From positions 1 through 50,753 of the forward strand of contig NAVB01000091.1 of NCBI GenBank assembly GCA_002179805.1: DNA of 50,753 nucleotides. Direction: 5' to 3'. A program made the position numbers and the translations under genes. Below the pieces are notes generated by a model, which was not told where the DNA came from, did no database searches, and was given only the letters and a program-made list of their open reading frames with translations. The DNA comes from Acanthamoeba lenticulata (lineage: Eukaryota; Discosea; Longamoebia; Acanthamoebidae). Below, one piece after another: positions 45,138-50,753 of this stretch (the stretch's first letter is position 1; every line of letters begins with the position of its first letter).

Positions 45138-46574
45138 ATGCGCCACGGCTTGTGGCGCCGCTGTACCACAGGGAGGAGACCCTCAAGCGGTGCAGCTCTT
45201 CGCTCAGCGACTAACCCTGCCGCCCACTAGTCATGATGCTTCCGTCCCTCCAGCGCCCACGCGCCACCTCGTGTGGTAGCGTCCTCCTGCCTCTCTTCAT
45301 CTCTTCACCCCCTTGCTTGCCTCATTGAGACCAACCGCGCACACGCCATTCACACACATACACACACGACAGTCTGCACGCTCTGTTGGGCAGTGGCGAC
45401 AACTGGCGCCTTGTCGTCCGGCGCTTGCGCGACGTCACGCCCCGGCCGTTCCCGCTCACGATCCACCTGCTCGACCTGCGCAACCACGGCCGCTCGCCCC
45501 ACACGCCGCACCACTCCTACGCCCACATGCTGCCTGACCTCCGCGTGCCTTTGCCCCCTCCCTTGATGACCTCTTCATTATTTTTTTTTAAAATATAATT
45601 TATGTATTTTATGTATTATTTTACACTATTTGCTGATTTACTTTAATTTTTATCGTTTTTCTTTTCAGCAATACCTCGAGCGCGAGACGGGCGGTCGGCA
45701 AAGCGCTGCGATGACGACGCTCGTGGGCCACAGCATGGGCGGCAAGCTGGCTATGCTCGGCGCGCTGGCCTTCCCAGAGCTCATCACGAACATGCTCATC
45801 GTCGACGGTCCGTCTCGGCTGGCACGGTGGCGCCGCTGCTGGGCTGACTCTCACACAGCCTCCTGATCTTTGTTTGTTTTTTTTTGTAGCCACGCCGGCC
45901 GTGTACCGCCACAGCCACGACGCCACGTTTGACGCGCTCCAGGCCATCCCCGTGCACGCCGTCCGGTCCAAGCGCGAGGCCGACGCCGTTCTCGCGCAGC
46001 GGCTGCCGCACTTGTCCAAGGCCGAGCGCAACTACTTCCTGGCCAACCTCGTCGTCAACGATGACAACGGCCCCGGCGGAAGCAGCAGGAGCAGCAGCGA
46101 GGCGCCCACGCTGCGATGGGGAATCAATCTCGACGTGCTCGCGCGGGACCAGGACAACGTGCAGGACTTTCCCGCGCACGCGGCGCTCGGGGGCGATCGC
46201 CAAGGTAAGAGAGCCCCACGGGCCTCGAGATCGTGACTTCTTGAGGCGGTGCTGACCCACATGTGTTTCCCACGCGTGGGCACATAGCCGTGACACGATA
46301 CCAAGGCAAGGTCGTGTTCTTTGGGTCGCAGGACAGCGGCCGCATGGAGCCCGTAAGTCATCGGTTTTTATCTGCATTTATGTTTATGTTTATTTTTATT
46401 TTTCTCACGCACTTGCACCACACACATGTACAGGACTTTGTCGCGCGAATCCCCGAGTTCTTTGCCAACCACGAGCTGCATCTCCTGCCCGGAGGCCACT
46501 TTATCCACTCTGAGCACCCCCAGCGGTTCCACGACGAGCTCATGCGACTTCTGCGGCAGGGCGAGCCCTCATGA
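45138..46574 (+). CDS. ABHD11-type alpha/beta hydrolase, probably mitochondrial; N-terminal frame not continuous
   Basis: ABHD11 is a mitochondrial serine hydrolase. The core is clear: LHALLGSGDNWRLVVRRLRD, LLDLRNHGRSPHTPHHSYAH, the nucleophile elbow TTLVGHSMGGKLAMLGALAF, LRWGINLDVLARDQDN, VVFFGSQDSGRMEP and the terminal histidine motif LLPGGHFIHSEHPQRFHDEL. Ser, an acid region and His are thus all present. Exons join at about 45536/45669, 45805/45890, 46204/46288 and 46352/46434. Upstream, an ATG at 45138 opens an arginine-rich presequence-like frame (MRHGLWRRCTTGRRPSSGAA). The homologous segment VPPAPTRHLVC that should follow is in the +1 frame. Either a short intron is missed or a single-base error is present. 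Stop TGA at 46572. Confidence 0.8.
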
Positions 46575-46708
46575 ACCCCTTTTGGTTGGTTTGATCAGTT
46601 CAAGTTGGGCTCACCGCCAACGAGCGTCTTTGCTAGCTCGAGCCCGGGTCGTTCGAAAAACGAAAGACCAAGAAGAAAACAAAGGCAAGGTCGTCGTGTA
46701 GTGCCACG

Positions 46709-48299
46709 CTAAGAGCGGCCAACGAGACGCACACAAATGGCGACAGTCTTGGCTTCATCCTCGACGATGGCATAAGTTTGGAGGAAGTTCTGGTTGCTGC
46801 TTCCCGTGAGCGCTGTTCCGCCAGCTGAGAAAGAATCGCACGACTGCTCCATCGTTGAAGATGAAGCGACACAGGGCGGAACAGCACAAGAGTCGCTCTC
46901 CCACACCATGTGGGCCCTCCTGGCCTGCTTGCGCTTGATGAAGAAGGAAGCCTGCGTTGCCTCTGCTTTCATTACAACGCTGGTGTTCTTCTCGGGCACA
47001 AACTTGGCCTCAATGAGTCCGTTTGTGCTCTTGCCCTGCTGAATGCCTGCACTCCGTTGTTGGTGGGCAGATCATGAAGGCCAAACAACAACAACAACAA
47101 GAGATACAGAGGACCAACCGGTCAGTTCTGGATGTGTGGTCTCCAGGAAGAACGTGAACCGCTTGTCCTCGCCCACAGGTCTCTCTGCGACAAAGAGTCA
47201 GCGTTGATTGGCCGAAGAAGAAGTGGCAAGAAAGAGGGAAAGATACCGACGTAGTAGCCAGACTTGGGCTCAATCCGGAAGCGCCCAACTTGGGCCCCGT
47301 CGACGCTGATGCCTTCACGTGAGTCATTTGTCGACAGCAGAAAGGTGAGAATCGAGTACCTCAGGGTGCAGTTGGCCCTGGTGTCTGAAGCGTTGTGGAG
47401 GTAGATCGAGTACTGTTGCTGGTCCTTCATCACGTAGAGCACTTCATCTGTTTTTGTTGACGATGTCAAAGTTGACTTTGATCCACCAGTTGCGATGAAC
47501 CAGAGAGAGAGAGAGAGAGAACGTCACCTCCTCCTCTGGCTTCAATGAGCTTTCCTGGTCGGACGCCCAGCGTGAAGTGGCCTTGCGTGACGCCCTTGCG
47601 TGTGACGCGGGCGTACCACCGCGCCACTCGAGCGAGGACGGGCGCGCAGAGAATCCTCCAGACCCAGCCGAGCAGCCGGCTAGCCAGGCGCCATGCCAGC
47701 TCGACCACAAGGCGCAGCACGGGCCACACGACATGGCGCAGCAGGCGGTCCAGAGGACGGAGCACGATGTAGTGTAGAGCGCGAAGCACCGGCCTCAAGG
47801 TGTACTTCCAGAGTTGGCCACAAACGAGTCGAGCGCAGCGGAACAACAGAGAGAAGACACGGGACAGAACCGGGCTGATGACCCTTCGCCAGACATGGTC
47901 GAGGAGCCGAAGTAGAGGGCGAAGCGCGGCCTCGGCCGCATGAATGGATCGTCTGAGCAGTTGGCCGAGCAGGGACGAGGCTTGGGTCCATGGCACAAGT
48001 TGCCACAGCTTCGTGACCGCCGCCACGAGAGGACGCAGCAGGAGCCTGTGGAGGGGAACCAGCACGTAGTCGTTGAGGGCGAGGCAGGCTCGGTAGAGCA
48101 CCCTGCCTGGCTTCACCAAGCACCATTGGGCCAGCCACGACAGCACTTGCAGGATCTGGCCAAGAAGGATTGACACGAAGCTTTGGTCTGCTCCACCACG
48201 CACACAGAAAAGGGAGATATAAGTGCCAAAGTCGCACAAGTGCGTGAGTGGATTTGGCCACGTACTGGGGGCAAGTGCCACCACGTTGGAATCAACCAT
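46709..48299 (-). CDS. Amphipathic-helix repeat protein with C-terminal beta-rich domain, family unknown
   Basis: The N-terminal exon (MVDSNVVALAP) is spliced to a long all-helical region of about 220 residues. It is built from imperfect repeats with a Leu/Val/Trp face and regularly spaced arginines: LHRLLLRPLVAAVTKLW, LRPLLRLLDHVWRRVISPVL, LRPVLRALHYIVLRPLDRLL, VVWPVLRLVVELAWRLASRL. This pattern resembles lipid-surface-binding amphipathic helices. The C-terminal half is beta-rich: GHFTLGVRPGKLIEA, DEVLYVMKDQQQYSIYLHNA, VDGAQVGRFRIEPKSGYYV, ERPVGEDKRFTFFLE, NGLIEAKFVPEKNTSVV, GTALTGSSNQNFLQTYAIVE and DEAKTVAICVRLV. I have no firm name for that domain. Location on lipid droplets or membranes is a guess from the helix pattern. 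ATG at 48297-48299; stop at 46709. Confidence 0.7.
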
Positions 48300-49014
48300 A
48301 GCTTGTTTGCCCTCTCCGGCGGTAGTGTTTGGGTTCGGTGTTGTGTGCTGGTCGGCCTCTTGAAGCAGTTTTTGGTTCAGGCGACACCTTTCGCGGAATC
48401 CTTTTTTTGGTTTTGACTCTCGTTGACTTCTGGACACATGTACATCACGGTGCTGTCGTGGTCTGGTGGGACGTGGGCGTACACGAGACACGTCTCAGCT
48501 CGATGAGAGTGCATAAGCTGAAAAAAGTTCAATTTTGAAACGGAAGGACATCTCATTCACAAAGAAAGGCCCTGCCCGCCTTTGGGGCAAAGGGGGGACG
48601 CCCGTTCGCACGTCTATTGAGCCTTTCTCACCGACGTCGCCTCTTCGCAGGCGTGCGTCAGGCCAGACTGCGTCGTGCGCAACCATGACGAAAATGTGAA
48701 CGCGAGTCGTTTTGGGGAAGAACGAAAAAGCGAAGGCCGACTTCTCGCCGCGCCGGTGTTAGCGATCCCGGCTTAACGCAACTTTCACGCAGCGCAAGCA
48801 ACAAGCCGGGCCGACCTCAAGGTGCAGACGCAGTTTCCCACCGGACTGCAGCCAGCTCCCGACACCTCGCAAGGTACCTTACGCCCCAGGTGCAACTTTC
48901 GATGCATTCAATTCCGAAATTTGCTGTAATCTGAATTGATTCCGACCCTTTTCTTGGGATGGAATGGTTGCTTGTGCAGACGACCCAGCAGACGGTCTCT
49001 CAGAGGACTAGACG
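48300..49014. other. Divergent 5' region with a 5' UTR intron of the MFS gene
   Basis: A probable 5' UTR intron of the transporter gene spans 48874-48979 (GTACCT ... TGCAG). Reading across it reaches TAG just before the ATG at 49015, so it is non-coding. 48540-48860 is GC-rich without a conserved frame. 48900-48950 is AT-rich. Confidence 0.45.
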
Positions 49015-50753
49015 ATGAAGGACACAACAAAGCCGCCACCAGTGGCGGACACGCCACTTCCCAAGAAAGAGATGTTTGTTACCGCGTGTGTCTACCTCAG
49101 CGAGGCACGTGAACTTCCTCGCGCCCATGGGCAATAACAAAATTATAGAACACAAAATAAATAATAATATCACATAAAATAAAATAAAATGAAATAATTA
49201 ATTCTGATGGCGGCCATCATCACCAGTCGTTCGCGAACAGCATGCTCTTTCCCTTCGTGGCCTTTATGATCTGGGACTTTGGTGTACGACCTCACTCTCG
49301 TCTTCCTCACCCTCTGCTTTGGCCCTTGCGCTGGCTTGCTGACAAAGGAGAGACGCGTCATCTTCTCCTCAGGTCGCGGACTCACCCACGCAGGTGGGCT
49401 TCTACGCCGGCCTGCTGGCCTCCTCCTTTTCCTTTGCTCAATTCATCTCTAGGTACTCACCCATTTTCAATTGTTTTTTTTATTTATTTAAATTATATTG
49501 ATCATAAAAATTGATCAGCTTTATTCTTTATTTAAATATATAAAAAAAGCTGATCAAAAGGTTGATTGCTGCAGCTTCTGGTGGGGCGTGTGGTCGGACC
49601 GCGTCGGGCGCAAGCGGGCGCTCATGGCGGGCATGGCCGGGTCGCTGGTGGCCGTACTCCTGTTCGGCCTGAGCGTCAACTTTGTCTGGGCGCTGGTCAC
49701 GCGCACCCTCCACGGCCTGCTCAACGGCAACCTGGCCGTGGCGCGCTCCTACGTGGGCGACGTCACCGACGACACCAACCAGGCCCGCGCCATGTCCATC
49801 ACCTCTCTCATCTACGGCCTGGGCGTCATCCGTGCGTCTCGCCCTCCTGTTTCGCTCCGTCGCACCGCCCGATTCGCCCTGTCGCCCCAGCCAAGCCTCA
49901 CCGGGGCGAGTGGGGCGACTCTGTGGGGCGACAACGCGCAGTGGGCCCGACGGTGGGCGGATTTCTGTCGCAGCCAGCGGACAAGTACGGCTCCCTGTTC
50001 CCGCCAAACACCGTCCACGGCGACTTCTTGGCGCAGTTCCCCTACTTCTTGCCCTGCCTCGTCTCCATCTGCATCTCGGCCACCGGCATGGTGGGAGGCT
50101 ACCTCTTCCTCGACGACAAGCGAAAGCCCGGCCAACCGAAGGTCGTTGAAGTTGACGAGAGCGAAGCCGACCCAGAGTCCGTCCGGCGCACGCTCGACGT
50201 CGAACTGGCCGCCACCCAGGAGCAGGTCCGTCGCTTTTCGCTCTTTGCTCTTCGCTCTTTTTTATTTCCTATTTTGTTTTGTTTTATTTTATTTTATTTT
50301 CTAATTGCTGACCCAGCGTGACGTGGCTCGTGACCAGGGAGACGATGCCAAGCCGAAGAAGAGGGGCAACTGGCAAGAGCTGCGGCTCATCATGCGCGAG
50401 GCCGACGTGGTCGTGTGCGCGATGCTCTACGGGATCCTCACCTTCAGCGTCCTGGTCTTCGTCGAGATTTTCGCCCTGTGGTCCATCACCGCGCCTGAGT
50501 CCGGCGGCCTGGCCTTTTCATCGACCGACGTCGGCGCCGCGCTGGCGGTCGTGGGTCTCACCATCGTCGTCTTCCAGATCTTCATCTATTCCAAGCTCGA
50601 GCGGCGCTTCGGCTCGCTCCTGCTCTTCCGCTTGGGCCTCCTCCTTCTCGTCCCCATCTTTCTTGGTACGCCTCCGAACCTGCATGTGCAAGTTATTGAA
50701 AATTATCCTTTTCATTTCGTTTTAAAAAATTAATCTTTTTATAACAACGTTGT
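49015..50753 (+). CDS. Major facilitator superfamily transporter (ZIFL-like), 5' part; gene runs off the window
   Basis: A proton-coupled transporter-like membrane protein. The N-terminus MKDTTKPPPVADTPLPKKEM then FVTACVYLSE joins SFANSMLFPFVAFMIWDFG through an intron 49105-49226 that starts with GC. Next come VADSPTQVGFYAGLLASSFS, then FWWGVWSDRVGRKRALMAG, whose GxxSDRxGRK is the MFS loop 2-3 signature. GNLAVARSYVGDVTD, GLGVILGPTVGGFLSQPADK and FPYFLPCLVSICISATGMVG continue the first six helices. A charged central loop leads to the second half (ADVVVCAMLYGILTFSVLVF, LTIVVFQIFIYSKLERRFG). The last visible exon ends at 50665, followed by a GTACGC donor. Order and motifs resemble the zinc-induced-facilitator-like group. 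Substrate unknown. Confidence 0.85.

Noticed and set aside
49830..49945. Apparent coding extension after GLGVI in the transporter.
   Set aside because: Donor GTGCGT and an acceptor before TGGGCCCG restore the MFS motif LGPTVGGFL, so this stretch is an intron.

Overview
The window is nuclear DNA from a eukaryote with an intron-rich, very compact genome. Coding exons are GC-rich, while introns and spacers are short and often T/A-rich. Neighbouring genes sit roughly 75 to 870 bases apart on both strands. The family content (F-box and GCPWD-type ankyrin proteins, tectonin-like propellers, CUE, DUF5672) and the intron style suggest a centramoebid amoeba of the Acanthamoeba/Balamuthia kind. This assignment is inference; no rRNA or other marker is present to settle it. 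I see no transposon, CRISPR array, rRNA gene or convincing tRNA gene.

Layout, left to right. Positions 1-9,900 hold the 3' end of an M3 oligopeptidase (+), an exportin-1/CRM1 gene with 17 exons and several lesions (-), a small multi-pass membrane protein (-) and a CUE-domain coiled-coil protein (-). Positions 9,900-22,600 hold an F-box protein with a fascin-like C-terminus (+), an intronless F-box/ankyrin protein (-), a large protein joining a permuted-papain-like domain to a tectonin-like propeller (-), proteasome ATPase RPT4 (+) and an ankyrin-RING protein (+). Positions 22,600-30,200 hold a beta-4-galactosyltransferase-type enzyme (-), mitochondrial isobutyryl-CoA dehydrogenase (+), a mitochondrial two-ACT-domain protein (-) and an F-box protein (-). 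Positions 30,600-39,900 hold a ~1,720-residue protein with a CDCA7-type zinc finger, two chromodomain-like segments and a ubiquitin-like C-terminus (+), a Ser/Pro-rich single-pass membrane protein (-) and the prefoldin-like URI (-). Positions 40,000-50,753 hold alpha-SNAP (+), a prostaglandin-reductase-type oxidoreductase (+), a DUF5672 glycosyltransferase (+), an ABHD11-type hydrolase (+), an amphipathic-helix-repeat protein (-) and the 5' part of an MFS transporter (+).

Most of this is housekeeping: nuclear export, protein degradation, vesicle fusion, valine breakdown, Golgi glycosylation and transport. The genes do not form one pathway. Points that stand out are the CDCA7-finger/chromodomain fusion, the papain/tectonin fusion, a genome-specific 5' splice signal (GT-N-C-G rather than GTRAG) with three GC-AG introns, and an exportin-1 gene with an in-frame TAG and a self-compensating splice/frame lesion. 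Exon boundaries were worked out by hand from reading-frame continuity and remembered family conservation. No alignment or transcript was available.
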